Assembly (NCBI RefSeq): GCF_000764535.1
Contig: NZ_CP009571.1
Coordinates: forward strand, 1,550,001-1,614,000
Direction of reading: 5' to 3'
Origin: Sphingomonas taxi
Lineage (GTDB): Bacteria; Pseudomonadota; Alphaproteobacteria; Sphingomonadales; Sphingomonadaceae
DNA: 64,000 bases
Part shown: piece after piece, positions 17,912-26,034 of the stretch
Layout: each line of letters begins with the position of its first letter
Numbering within the stretch: position 1 is the stretch's first letter
The notes under the pieces: model-generated
The model's input: the letters and a program-made list of their open reading frames with translations, nothing else
The model's database searches: none
What the model was told of the DNA's origin: nothing
Translations under genes and position numbers: made by a program

Positions 17912-18691
17912 TCACCCGACCGCGACGCGCCGCGTCTCGGGCAAAGTCACCGCCGGCAGGCATCTGAACCCCGGCCGCGCGAGCAGATAGCCCTGGATGT
18001 AGCGGATGCCGAGCCCGGCCAGCGTCTCATATTCCGCGACCGTCTCGATCCCCTCGGCGATCACCGCGATGCGGAGCGACTCGGCGATGCGCACCACGCC
18101 CTCGACGATCATCCGTCGCGGCAGGCTCTGTTCGATGCCGCGGATCAGATCCATGTCGAGCTTGATATAGTCGGTCTGGAACTTGGCGAGCAGCCCGAGC
18201 CCGGCATGACCCGCGCCGAAATCGTCGATCGCGGTGCCGAAACCCATCGCGGTATAGGATTCGACGATCGTCTTGACGTGCGCGGTGTCGGTCATCTCCT
18301 CGTTCTCGGTGAATTCGAAGATCAGCCGGTCGGTCGGAAAGCCGGTCGCATGCGCGGTCTTCAGCGTCAGCTGGATACAGGCGAGCGGCGAATAGACCGC
18401 ATTGGGCAGGAAGTTGATCGACAATCGCGCATCGCCGTCGAGGATCCCCGCCGCCACCGCGCCCTCGATCGCCGCGACCCGGCATTGCTGGTCGAAGGCG
18501 TAGCGATTCTCCGGCGTCACCTGCGCCAGCACGCTCGCCGCCCCGGCGCCATCCGCGCCGCGCACCAGCGCTTCATAGGCGAAGGGCTGCCCGGTAGTGA
18601 CGTCGACGATCGGCTGGAACGCCATCGCGATGGCGAAATCATGCTCCTCGCCGCGGCATCCCTGACATCCGGCTGGCTTGACCTGTATCAT
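17912..18691 (-). CDS. EAL-domain cyclic-di-GMP phosphodiesterase
   Basis: The 259-residue product is a stand-alone EAL domain. Key motifs are present: FAYEALVRG (EAL), SINFLPNAVY (metal-binding Asn), FEFTENEEM, IDDFGAGHAGLGLL (metal-binding Asp pair and loop), IKLDMDLIRGI and IAEGIETVAEYETL. These conserve the residues required to hydrolyse cyclic di-GMP to pGpG in the cytosol. The first 20 residues carry a CxxC (GCQGCRGEEHDFA) that is not part of the EAL fold and could bind metal or sense redox. It is monocistronic. A link to biofilm control fits the amyloid locus 8 kb away but is inference. Confidence 0.9.
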   Translation of the reverse strand: MIQVKPAGCQGCRGEEHDFAIAMAFQPIVDVTTGQPFAYEALVRGADGAGAASVLAQVTPENRYAFDQQCRVAAIEGAVAAGILDGDARLSINFLPNAVYSPLACIQLTLKTAHATGFPTDRLIFEFTENEEMTDTAHVKTIVESYTAMGFGTAIDDFGAGHAGLGLLAKFQTDYIKLDMDLIRGIEQSLPRRMIVEGVVRIAESLRIAVIAEGIETVAEYETLAGLGIRYIQGYLLARPGFRCLPAVTLPETRRVAVG

Positions 18692-18796
18692 GCTGCCTTG
18701 CCTATCGACACGGGTGCTAAGGCTTCGTGAACATGGGGTTATCCTTCGCGTTCATGCGTGGTCACGATGCCGTCCGCCACCCCGTCGCCGTCATCG

Positions 18797-19375
18797 CTAT
18801 CGGGCGGGTTGACGGTAGAATTCCTTGCCGCGGCGGACCATCGTGATGGAGGGACCGTCCTCGTCGATACCGACGTCGACGCGATCCTGCGTATTGCCGT
18901 TGAAAAGGCGAAGCGTCGTCGCGCCGGTCGGCTCGGCGATGAACATGGCATGCTGTTTGTGCTTGTCGTCGAGCGTCAGCAGGACGTTGGAATAGCCGTG
19001 ATCGGCCGTGACGTAACCGCTGCGCTCGACGCCCTCGGCATCGAACAGCAGCATTCCCGACATCGTATCCTGCGGTCGGCCACCGCGGGTCAGCGTCTTG
19101 CCGTCGATCGTCGCGTTGGGCAGCGGCGCAGCGAGCTTGACGCGCGTGACGCCGGCGTGGTCGACCACGTCGAGTTGGCGCACCCGCAGCACGTCGACTA
19201 TTTTCGGCGCCGCTGCCGGCGCCGCTGCCGGCGCCGCACTGGCCCGGTTGCTCACAGCGCCCAGAAACGTCAACCCGCAACAGGCCACCGCCAGAACGAC
19301 CGCGATGGATGCGATCCGCAACCGCCGCTCGAGGCGCGCAATACGTTCGACTAGATCGGCTTCGGCAGCAGGCAT
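18797..19375 (-). CDS. Membrane-anchored hypothetical protein
   Basis: This 192-residue product has a short N-terminal coiled segment (DLVERIARLERRLR), a transmembrane helix (IASIAVVLAVACCGLTFLGAV), an Ala/Pro linker and an extracytoplasmic beta-rich domain. The domain includes VVDHAGVTRVKLAAPLPNA, MLLFDAEGVERSGYVTADHG and GATTLRLFNGNTQDRVDVGI. I do not recognise a named family, although similar one-helix proteins are common in sphingomonads. The domain is presumably periplasmic. It is transcribed divergently from cobA across 175 bp. Confidence 0.75.
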   Translation of the reverse strand: MPAAEADLVERIARLERRLRIASIAVVLAVACCGLTFLGAVSNRASAAPAAAPAAAPKIVDVLRVRQLDVVDHAGVTRVKLAAPLPNATIDGKTLTRGGRPQDTMSGMLLFDAEGVERSGYVTADHGYSNVLLTLDDKHKQHAMFIAEPTGATTLRLFNGNTQDRVDVGIDEDGPSITMVRRGKEFYRQPAR

Positions 19376-19550
19376 TGTGATACTCCCTGTTGATCACCCT
19401 GAAGTATACCTGTCCGTTTTGGACTGGCAACGAGTTGCTCCTTTCCGCGGCCATCGTCACTCGCTCTCCGACCGTAGCCACAAGCTCCCCTAACCCCCGC
19501 CAAAGCAACGCTGGCTTGTCCGTCCGTCCGCCCCGGCCCATCTGGCGGAT

Positions 19551-20381
19551 ATGGCTACGCTTCTCGACCCCAACGCCCGCGGGCGCGTCATCCTGGTCGG
19601 TGCCGGTCCGGGCGATCCCGGCCTGCTCACCGTCCGCGCGGTCGAGGCGCTGCGCAGTGCCGATATCGTCGTCCACGACGGCCTGATCGATCCGCGCGTG
19701 CTCGACATCGCGCCGCCGCAGGCGCAGCGCATCTCCGTTGCGAAAAGCCGCGCGCGCCACACGCTGCCGCAGGAGGCGATCAACGCCCTCATCGTCGCGC
19801 ACGTCAAGACCGGCGCGATCGTCGTCCGGCTCAAGGGCGGCGATCCCTTCATCTTCGGCCGCGGCGGCGAGGAGGTCGAGGCGGTGCGCGCCGCCGGCCT
19901 CAAGGTCGAGGTCATCCCCGGCGTCTCGGCGGCGCTCGGCTGCGCGGCGGAGGCGATGCTGCCGCTCACCCATCGCGACCACAGCAGCGCGGTCAGCTTC
20001 GTCGCCGGCCAGTGCAAGGGGCTGAGCGATCAGGATTGGTCCGGCCTCGCCGGTCAGGGTCGCACGCTGGTGATCTACATGGGCGTCGCCACCGCCAGCG
20101 ACATCGCCGACAAATTGATGGCCGACGGCGTCGCCCCCGACATGCCCGTCGCGGTGCTCGAACGCGGCACGCTGGCGGGCAGCCGCGCGATCCGCACCCT
20201 CCTCGCCGATCTCGGCGCGATGGTGACGCGCGAGGCGGTGCAGAGCCCGGCGATCATCGTCGTCGGCGAGGTGGTCGAACTCTCGGACGCCGAGGACAAG
20301 CTTGCCCGCTGGGCGCGGATCGCCGAGGGAACCCACGAAAGTAATACTTTCGTGGGGCCCGCCGAGGAGACCGCAGCATGA
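19551..20381 (+). CDS. cobA: Uroporphyrinogen-III C-methyltransferase
   Basis: The 276-residue product matches the SUMT family: GRVILVGAGPGDPGLLTVRAVEAL, VVHDGLI, VVRLKGGDPFIFGRGGEE, EVIPGVSAALGCAA, LPLTHRD and TLVIYMGV. It methylates uroporphyrinogen III twice with S-adenosylmethionine to form precorrin-2, the precursor of siroheme. Its position upstream of the siroheme-dependent sulfite reductase gene fits that role. It lacks the CysG dehydrogenase/ferrochelatase domain, so those steps are encoded elsewhere. The stop overlaps the start of the DUF2849 gene (ATGA). A perfect 25-bp inverted repeat lies inside the last codons. Confidence 0.93.
   Translation: MATLLDPNARGRVILVGAGPGDPGLLTVRAVEALRSADIVVHDGLIDPRVLDIAPPQAQRISVAKSRARHTLPQEAINALIVAHVKTGAIVVRLKGGDPFIFGRGGEEVEAVRAAGLKVEVIPGVSAALGCAAEAMLPLTHRDHSSAVSFVAGQCKGLSDQDWSGLAGQGRTLVIYMGVATASDIADKLMADGVAPDMPVAVLERGTLAGSRAIRTLLADLGAMVTREAVQSPAIIVVGEVVELSDAEDKLARWARIAEGTHESNTFVGPAEETAA
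20332..20356. promoter_or_regulatory. Perfect 25-bp inverted repeat within the end of cobA
   Basis: CCCACGAAAGTA, one A, then TACTTTCGTGGG forms a 12-bp perfect dyad. It lies in the cobA coding region, about 25 bases before the stop and the overlapping DUF2849 start. In RNA it would make a stable near-loopless stem. It could attenuate read-through, protect the upstream mRNA or bind a protein. The role is unknown. Confidence 0.6.
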
Positions 20382-20674
20382 GACTGTTGACGGGCAACGA
20401 CCTTCCGACCGGCGACGTCGTGTGGTGGACCGGCACCGGCTGGTCGCGCCATGTCGAGGATGCGGTCGACGTCGGCACCGAGGGCGAGGGCATCCTGCGC
20501 ACCGAGGAAGGCGCACGCCGCGTCAACGTGCCCTATCTGATCGACGCGATCCCGACGCCCGACGGCCCGCGACCGGCGCATATCAAGGACCGCATCCGTG
20601 CGCTGGGTCCGACCGTGCGGCCCGACCTGACGCTCAAGCCGGCCGACCCGTCCGCGGGCAGCTGGGTGATATGA
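20378..20674 (+). CDS. DUF2849 protein of the sulfite reductase locus
   Basis: The 98-residue soluble product (MRLLTGNDLPTGDVVWWTGTGW...) matches the DUF2849 family, regularly found between cobA/cysG-type genes and cysI in alphaproteobacteria. It has no enzymatic motif I can recognise. The start overlaps the cobA stop by four bases, so translation is coupled. By context it probably assists sulfite reductase or siroheme delivery; the molecular role is unknown. In this genome it is separated from cysI by 810 bp of repeats. Confidence 0.85.
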   Translation: MRLLTGNDLPTGDVVWWTGTGWSRHVEDAVDVGTEGEGILRTEEGARRVNVPYLIDAIPTPDGPRPAHIKDRIRALGPTVRPDLTLKPADPSAGSWVI

Positions 20675-20676
20675 TG

Positions 20677-21463
20677 CGCGCGAAGACGCGACGCCGCGAA
20701 CGGAAGAAGGTTTTGGTTCGCGCAGAGGCGCAGAGGCGCGGAGGAGTTGCGCCTGCCGTAACCGGCTCGCGCGCTTATCGGCGGCAGCTGGCAGGGCCGT
20801 GGCTGGTACGCACGCATGCCCTCCCCCATTCCGTCATCCCGACGAAAGTCGGGACCCACGGACGCGATGCGACCAGTGAAACGCGGAACGGTAACACCGC
20901 TATCACCAGCTTCGTGCCGGATCGGTCGAGGCTAAGCGAGGCCCAAAGCACCCGGAACAAGCCGCGCCCCCACCCCCGAGCGGCACCGCAACCATGGGTC
21001 CCGGCCTTCGCCGGGATGACGAAGGTGGGTGGCGTCCATTCCGCGCGCCACCGGCGCACCCCCTCCGCGCCTCCGCGCCTCTGCGCGAACAAAAACCTTC
21101 TTCTCTTCGCGTCTTCGCGTCTTCGCGCGAACCCAACAGCCTTCACCAGCTTCGTGCCGGATCGGTCGAGGCCAAGCGAGGCCCAAACCACCCGGAACAA
21201 GCCGCGCCCCCACCGCCAGACGGCACCGCAACCGTGGGTCCCGGCCTTCGCCGGGATGACGAAGGGAGGTGGCGGCCATTCCGCACGTCACCGACGCAAC
21301 CCCTCCGCGCCTCCGCGCCTCTGCGCGAACAAAAACCTTCTGTCTGCCGCCCCGCGCCACTGCACGAACGCCATGTCCGCGCCCCCGCGCGCCCGAGCGA
21401 ACCAAAACCGTCTTCTCTTCGCGTCTTCGCGTCTTCACGCGAACCCAACAGCCTTCGCCACGC
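20677..21463. repeat. Repeat-filled spacer with 240-bp tandem duplication
   Basis: The gap between DUF2849 and cysI is built from repeats. CACCAGCTTCGTGCCGGATC starts at 20904 and again at 21144, an exact 240-bp period; the second copy stays similar to about 21345, and its tail recurs at 21412-21463. Each unit carries one GTCCCGGCCTTCGCCGGGAT palindrome and a block of CTTCGCGT/CTCCGCGC heptamer-like repeats. A reverse-oriented heptamer block lies at 20677-20745 and another palindrome at 20831-20861. The reading frames across it are low-complexity and not credible genes. Confidence 0.85.
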
Positions 21464-21484
21464 ACGCAGGCCGGAAAGCCGATC

Positions 21485-23116
21485 ATGTATAAATACGACC
21501 AATACGACCAGGCGATCGTCGATGCCCGCGTCGACGAGTTCCGCGACCAGGTAGAGCGCCGCCTGTCGGGCCAGCTCACCGAGGACCAGTTCAAGCCGTT
21601 ACGGCTGATGAACGGCCTCTATCTGCAGCTCCACGCCTATATGCTGCGCGTCGCCATCCCCTATGGCACGCTCGACGGCCGCCAGATGCGGATGCTCGGC
21701 AGCATCGCGCGCGATTACGACCGCGGCTACGGCCATTTCACCACGCGCCAGAACCTCCAGTTCAACTGGATCAAGCTCGCCGACACGCCCGACATCCTCG
21801 CCCGCCTCGCGACGGTCGAGATGCATGCGATCCAGACCAGCGGCAATTGCATCCGCAACATCAGCGCCGACCAGTACGCCGGCGCCGCCGCGGACGAGGT
21901 CGCCGATCCCCGCCCGTGGGCCGAGCTGATCCGCCAGTGGAGCACCTTCCACCCCGAATTCAGCTACCTGCCGCGCAAGTTCAAATTCGCGGTGATCGCC
22001 GCGGAAGAGGATCGTGCGGCGATGCGCCTCCACGACATCGGCATCCGGCTCGTCCGGCGCGACGGCGAACTGGGCGCGGCGATCTATGTCGGCGGCGGCA
22101 TGGGCCGGACCCCGATGATCAGCCATCTCGTCCGCGACTTCGTCGGCTCGGACGATCTGATGAGCTATCTCGAGGCATGCCTACGCGTGTACAATCGCTA
22201 CGGCCGCCGCGACAATATCTACAAGGCGCGGATCAAGATCCTGCTCCACGAGATCGGCGCCGACGAATATCGCCGCCAGGTCGAGGAGGAGTTCCTCGCG
22301 GTCAAGCAGCTCGGCATCGATCCGCCCCGCGCCGAGCTCGACCGGATCACCGCGATGTTCGCCGCCCCCGCCTTCGACGCGGACGCGCCGACCGAGATCG
22401 ACCGCAGCGATCCCGACTTCGCGGTCTGGCTCGACCAGAACGTCGCCGCGCACAAGCAGGCCGGCTATGCGATCGTCAACGTCAGCCTGAAGCCCGCCGG
22501 CGGCATCCCCGGCGACGCCACCGCCGACCAGATCGAACTGCTCGCCGAACTGGGAGAAAGGTTCTCTTTCAACGAGTTACGCGTAACGCACGCGCAGAAC
22601 ATCGTCCTGCCGCACGTCGCTATGCGCGACCTTAGTGAAGTTTGGCGGCGCCTCTCGGACACCGGTCTCGCCGAGCCCAATCTCGACCTCATCACCGACA
22701 TCATCGCCTGCCCGGGCCTCGATTATTGCAGCCTCGCCAACGCCCGCTCGATCCCGCTGGCGCAGAAGATCGCGGCGCGCTTCGCCGACCGCGACCGCCA
22801 GCGCGACCTCGGCGAACTGAAGCTCAAGATCTCGGGCTGCATCAACGCCTGCGGCCACCACCACGCCGGCCACATCGGCATCCTCGGCGTCGACAAGAAG
22901 GGCACCGAAAACTACCAGCTCTCGCTCGGCGGCTCGGGCGCGGAGGACGTCAGCCTCGCCAAGATCACCGGTCCCGGCTTCTCCGAGGATGGCGTCGTCA
23001 ACGCGATCGAGCGCGTCACCGCCCGCTATCTCGCGACACGCGAGCCCGGCGAGCGCTTCCTCGACACCTATCGCCGCATCGGCTTCGAACCCTTCAAGGA
23101 GGCGATCTATGGTTGA
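21485..23116 (+). CDS. cysI: Sulfite reductase hemoprotein (nitrite/sulfite reductase family)
   Basis: The 543-residue product is a siroheme/4Fe-4S assimilatory reductase. The cluster ligands are visible as C409 and C415 (CPGLDYC) and C452 and C456 (CINAC). These are followed by GHHHAGHIGILGVDKKG, the usual siroheme-binding neighbourhood. Basic residues such as the arginine in TTRQNLQFNW near residue 95 fit sulfite binding. It reduces sulfite to sulfide with six electrons. I chose ATG at 21485 (MYKYDQYDQAIVDARVDEF); upstream codons are repeat DNA. Its stop overlaps the DUF934 start, and cysH follows, completing a sulfate-assimilation operon. It probably has its own promoter in or after the repeat spacer. 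Confidence 0.92.
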   Translation: MYKYDQYDQAIVDARVDEFRDQVERRLSGQLTEDQFKPLRLMNGLYLQLHAYMLRVAIPYGTLDGRQMRMLGSIARDYDRGYGHFTTRQNLQFNWIKLADTPDILARLATVEMHAIQTSGNCIRNISADQYAGAAADEVADPRPWAELIRQWSTFHPEFSYLPRKFKFAVIAAEEDRAAMRLHDIGIRLVRRDGELGAAIYVGGGMGRTPMISHLVRDFVGSDDLMSYLEACLRVYNRYGRRDNIYKARIKILLHEIGADEYRRQVEEEFLAVKQLGIDPPRAELDRITAMFAAPAFDADAPTEIDRSDPDFAVWLDQNVAAHKQAGYAIVNVSLKPAGGIPGDATADQIELLAELGERFSFNELRVTHAQNIVLPHVAMRDLSEVWRRLSDTGLAEPNLDLITDIIACPGLDYCSLANARSIPLAQKIAARFADRDRQRDLGELKLKISGCINACGHHHAGHIGILGVDKKGTENYQLSLGGSGAEDVSLAKITGPGFSEDGVVNAIERVTARYLATREPGERFLDTYRRIGFEPFKEAIYG

Positions 23117-23540
23117 TGCAGCCCTGCTCCGCTTCCGCGACGACGAGCCGCACGACGAGCCCGCGGTGACGCTCGACGCCTTCCTCGGCCAGAGCAACGC
23201 CACCGCGGTCCGCCTCGAATCCGGTGAGGACGCGCGCGCCCTGCTGCCGCAGCTCGGCCAGCTCGCGCTGGTCGAGGTCAGTTTCCCCTCGTTTCGCGAC
23301 GGCCGCGGCTATAGCGCCGCGCGGGTGCTGCGCGAGGCCGGCTATACCGGCGAGCTGCGCGCCGCGGGCGACGTGCTCGTCGACCAATTGCCGCTGATGC
23401 GCCGTTGCGGCTTCGACAGCTTCGCACCCGAAGCCCCGATCGACGCCGACACGCTGCAACGCAGCCTCGACCGCTACGACTATCGCTACCAGCCCGCCGC
23501 CGATGCGGTGGTGCCGGTGTGGAAGCTGCGTCATGGGTGA
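23109..23540 (+). CDS. DUF934 protein of the sulfite reductase operon
   Basis: The 143-residue product matches DUF934. It has LVEVSFPSFRDGRGYSAARVLREAGYTGELRAAGDVLVDQL, the conserved central block, and a C-terminal YRYQP segment. The family nearly always sits between cysI and cysH in proteobacteria and is assumed to support sulfite reduction, perhaps in electron delivery or assembly, without proof. The start overlaps the cysI stop by eight bases and its stop overlaps the cysH start by eight, so all three genes are coupled. Confidence 0.9.
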   Translation: MVDAALLRFRDDEPHDEPAVTLDAFLGQSNATAVRLESGEDARALLPQLGQLALVEVSFPSFRDGRGYSAARVLREAGYTGELRAAGDVLVDQLPLMRRCGFDSFAPEAPIDADTLQRSLDRYDYRYQPAADAVVPVWKLRHG

Positions 23541-24291
23541 GCCCGCCCGCGCGCTCGACGTGATGGACGTCGCGCCGCCCTTCACCACGGCGGATGCCGC
23601 GGCGATGCAGATCCGCTTCGCCGGCGTCCCCGCCGCGGACATGCTGCGCGCGTTGCTGACCGGCGAACTCGCCGGCCGCATCGCCTCCGTCTCGTCCTAT
23701 GGCGCCGAGTCGGCGGTGCTGCTGCACATGGTGGCGAGCATCGACAAGGACGTGCCGGTCGTCTTCACCAACACGCAGAAGATGTTCGGCGAAACCCTCG
23801 CCTATCGCGACGAGCTTTCGGAGAGGCTCGGCCTCACCGACCTGCGCGTCTTCCGCCCCGATCCGCGTATGCTCGGGCTGAAGGATGCGACCGGCATGCG
23901 CTGGTCCTATGACCCCGACGGCTGCTGCGAGATCCGCAAGGTCGAGCCGCTGCGCCGCGCGCTGGCGCCGTTCGACGCGTGGATCTCGGGCCGCAAGGGC
24001 TTCCAGGCGGGCACCCGCACCGCGCTGCCGCGCTTCGAGGAGGACGAGGGCCGGCTCAAGCTCAATCCGCTCGCCGACTGGTCGAAGAGCCAGCTCGACG
24101 CCTATTTCGAGGAGCACGATCTGCCTCGTCACCCGCTGGAGGCGCAGGGCTATCTGTCGATCGGCTGCGCGCCGTGCACCAGCAAGGTCAAGCCCGGCGA
24201 AGACCCGCGCGCTGGTCGCTGGCGCGGCTGGGACAAGGTGGAATGCGGCATCCACGTCTCGACGCTGCCCGGCGACGACCCGGCGTTCTGA
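23533..24291 (+). CDS. cysH: Assimilatory adenylyl-sulfate (APS) reductase, thioredoxin-dependent
   Basis: The 252-residue product has the PAPS/APS reductase fold (ASVSSYGAESAVLLHMV as P-loop-like motif, NTQKMFGETLAYRD). The four extra cysteines C131-C132 (DGCCEIRK) and C212/C215 (CAPC) bind a 4Fe-4S cluster and mark the APS-using type. The catalytic cysteine is C238 in the C-terminal ECGIH motif. It reduces APS to sulfite using thioredoxin. The start at 23533 overlaps the DUF934 stop. It is the last gene of the cysI-DUF934-cysH group; no sulfate transporter or cysD/cysN is in the window. Confidence 0.92.
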   Translation: MGEPARALDVMDVAPPFTTADAAAMQIRFAGVPAADMLRALLTGELAGRIASVSSYGAESAVLLHMVASIDKDVPVVFTNTQKMFGETLAYRDELSERLGLTDLRVFRPDPRMLGLKDATGMRWSYDPDGCCEIRKVEPLRRALAPFDAWISGRKGFQAGTRTALPRFEEDEGRLKLNPLADWSKSQLDAYFEEHDLPRHPLEAQGYLSIGCAPCTSKVKPGEDPRAGRWRGWDKVECGIHVSTLPGDDPAF

Positions 24292-24310
24292 TCCGGATCA
24301 TCCCGAACTG

Positions 24311-24335
24311 GGAACAACTGTAACCCAAGTGGGTT
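24311..24335 (+). promoter_or_regulatory. Candidate EcfG-type promoter for the LOV kinase
   Basis: GGAAC at 24311 and GGTT at 24332 are separated by 16 bases, one mismatch from the alphaproteobacterial general-stress consensus GGAAC-N16-CGTT. They lie about 60 bp before the kinase start. AACCCA-AG-TGGGTT between and over the -10 half is also a short palindrome and could instead be a weak cysH terminator. Confidence 0.35.
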
Positions 24336-24392
24336 TTCCCGCACGATCGGCGGTGCCACGCGGCCAAGCCTTACTCTAGCGCTTGGAACGTC

Positions 24393-26021
24393 ATGGCTGA
24401 CGGTACGCCGGAAAAACCACGGGGTGGTCCACCGCCGCATCTGCAAAGCCTCGTCAACCATGACATGGGCGACGACAAGAACGGCATCTTCTTCGCGGCG
24501 GTGTCGACGACGCGGATGCCGATGATCGTGACCGACCCGCATCAGCACGACAACCCCATCGTCTTCGCCAATCCCGCCTTCATAAACATGACCGGTTACG
24601 GCCTCGACGAGCTGCTCGGGCGCAACTGCCGCCTGTTGCAGGGGCCGGACACCGACCCGGAGACGGTCGCGGACCTGCGCCGCGCGATCGAGCAGCGACA
24701 CGAGACCTCGGTCGAGATCCTCAATTACAAGAAGAACGGCGCCGCCTTCTGGAATGCGCTGTTCATGTCGCCGGTGTTCGACGCCGATGGCGAGCTGGTC
24801 TATTTCTTCGCCTCGCAGCTCGACGTCACCCGCCGCCGCGACGCCGAGGATGCGCTGCGCCAGGCGCAGAAGATGGAGGCGGTCGGCCAGCTCACCGGCG
24901 GGGTCGCGCACGACTTCAACAACCTGCTGACCGTGATCCAAGGCTTCGGCGACATCATCCTGAACAACCTGGAGCGCGACGGCGAGTTCGATCGCAAGAA
25001 GGCGGCCCGCTCGATGCGCGCGGTGATGCAGGCGGCGGAGCGCGGCGCGTCGCTCACCCAGCAATTGCTCGCCTTCTCGCGCAAGCAGAAGCTGCAGGGC
25101 CGCGTCGTCAACCTCGACGATCTGCTCGACCAGTTGCAGCCGCTGATCGAGCGCACCGCGGGCGGCGCGATCACCGTCGACATTCACCGCGGCGCCGGCA
25201 TCTGCAACGCCCGGATCGACCCCACACAGGCCGAGCTGGCGGTGATCAACATCCTGCTCAACGCGCGCGATGCGATGCCCGACGGCGGCACGATCACGAT
25301 CGAGGCGAGCAACCGGACGATCGAGGCGGGCGACAAGGGCTTCGGCGAGCTCGAACCGGGCGAATACGTCATGCTGACGATCGCCGACCAGGGCACCGGC
25401 ATGTCGCCGGAGATCCTCGCCCGCGTCACCGAACCGTTCTTCACGACCAAGGATCAGGGCAAGGGCACCGGGCTGGGCCTGTCGATGGTCTATGGCTTCA
25501 TGAAGCAATCGGGCGGCTCGTTGCGGCTCTATTCGGAGGAAGGCCACGGCACCACCGTACGGATGCTGTTCCCGTGCGAGGCCGCCGCGGTCGAACCGCA
25601 GGGATCGCAGCCGTCGCGCCCGCTCGCCGACAAGCGCGGCAACGAGACGGTGCTGCTGGTCGAGGATCAGGCCGATGTCGGCGACTATGCCGAGGCGGTG
25701 CTGACCGATTTCGGCTATTCGGTGCTGCGTGCCGACAATGCCGATGCGGCGCTGGAGCTGCTCGACGGCGCCGGGACGATCGACCTGTTGTTCAGCGACC
25801 TCATCATGCCCGGCGGGATGAACGGCGTGATGCTCGCCCGCGAGGTCAAGCGTCGTCGCCCGCGGATGCGCGTGCTGCTCACCACCGGCTATGCCGAATC
25901 GTCGATCGAACGCGTCGATGCGCGCGGCGCCGAATTCGAGCTGATCCAGAAGCCCTACAAGCGCAGCGAGCTGGCCACCAAGGTCCGCCGCGTCATCGAC
26001 GGCCCCACCGGCGTCGGCTGA
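24393..26021 (+). CDS. LOV-domain hybrid histidine kinase with C-terminal receiver
   Basis: The 542-residue cytosolic protein has three parts. A LOV photosensor (about 30-145) carries the flavin-adduct cysteine C79 in GRNCRLLQG plus NYKKNGAAFWNALF. A histidine kinase (about 150-400) has the phospho-acceptor H173 in GGVAHDFNN, N box NARDAMPDGG, G1 ADQGTGM and G2 GKGTGLGLS. A receiver domain (about 415-535) has D469 in FSDLIMPGG. All photochemical and phosphotransfer residues are present, so it should be a blue-light-regulated kinase. Its output partner is not encoded nearby. It converges with the amyloid-like operon with only 13 bp between stop codons. Confidence 0.93.
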   Translation: MADGTPEKPRGGPPPHLQSLVNHDMGDDKNGIFFAAVSTTRMPMIVTDPHQHDNPIVFANPAFINMTGYGLDELLGRNCRLLQGPDTDPETVADLRRAIEQRHETSVEILNYKKNGAAFWNALFMSPVFDADGELVYFFASQLDVTRRRDAEDALRQAQKMEAVGQLTGGVAHDFNNLLTVIQGFGDIILNNLERDGEFDRKKAARSMRAVMQAAERGASLTQQLLAFSRKQKLQGRVVNLDDLLDQLQPLIERTAGGAITVDIHRGAGICNARIDPTQAELAVINILLNARDAMPDGGTITIEASNRTIEAGDKGFGELEPGEYVMLTIADQGTGMSPEILARVTEPFFTTKDQGKGTGLGLSMVYGFMKQSGGSLRLYSEEGHGTTVRMLFPCEAAAVEPQGSQPSRPLADKRGNETVLLVEDQADVGDYAEAVLTDFGYSVLRADNADAALELLDGAGTIDLLFSDLIMPGGMNGVMLAREVKRRRPRMRVLLTTGYAESSIERVDARGAEFELIQKPYKRSELATKVRRVIDGPTGVG

Positions 26022-26034
26022 CCCGCCGCGTCGA

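Noticed and set aside
20675..21484. Possible CRISPR array or coding region in the repeat-rich spacer
   Set aside because: The period is 240 bp with no short unique spacers, no cas genes are near, and the frames are low-complexity.
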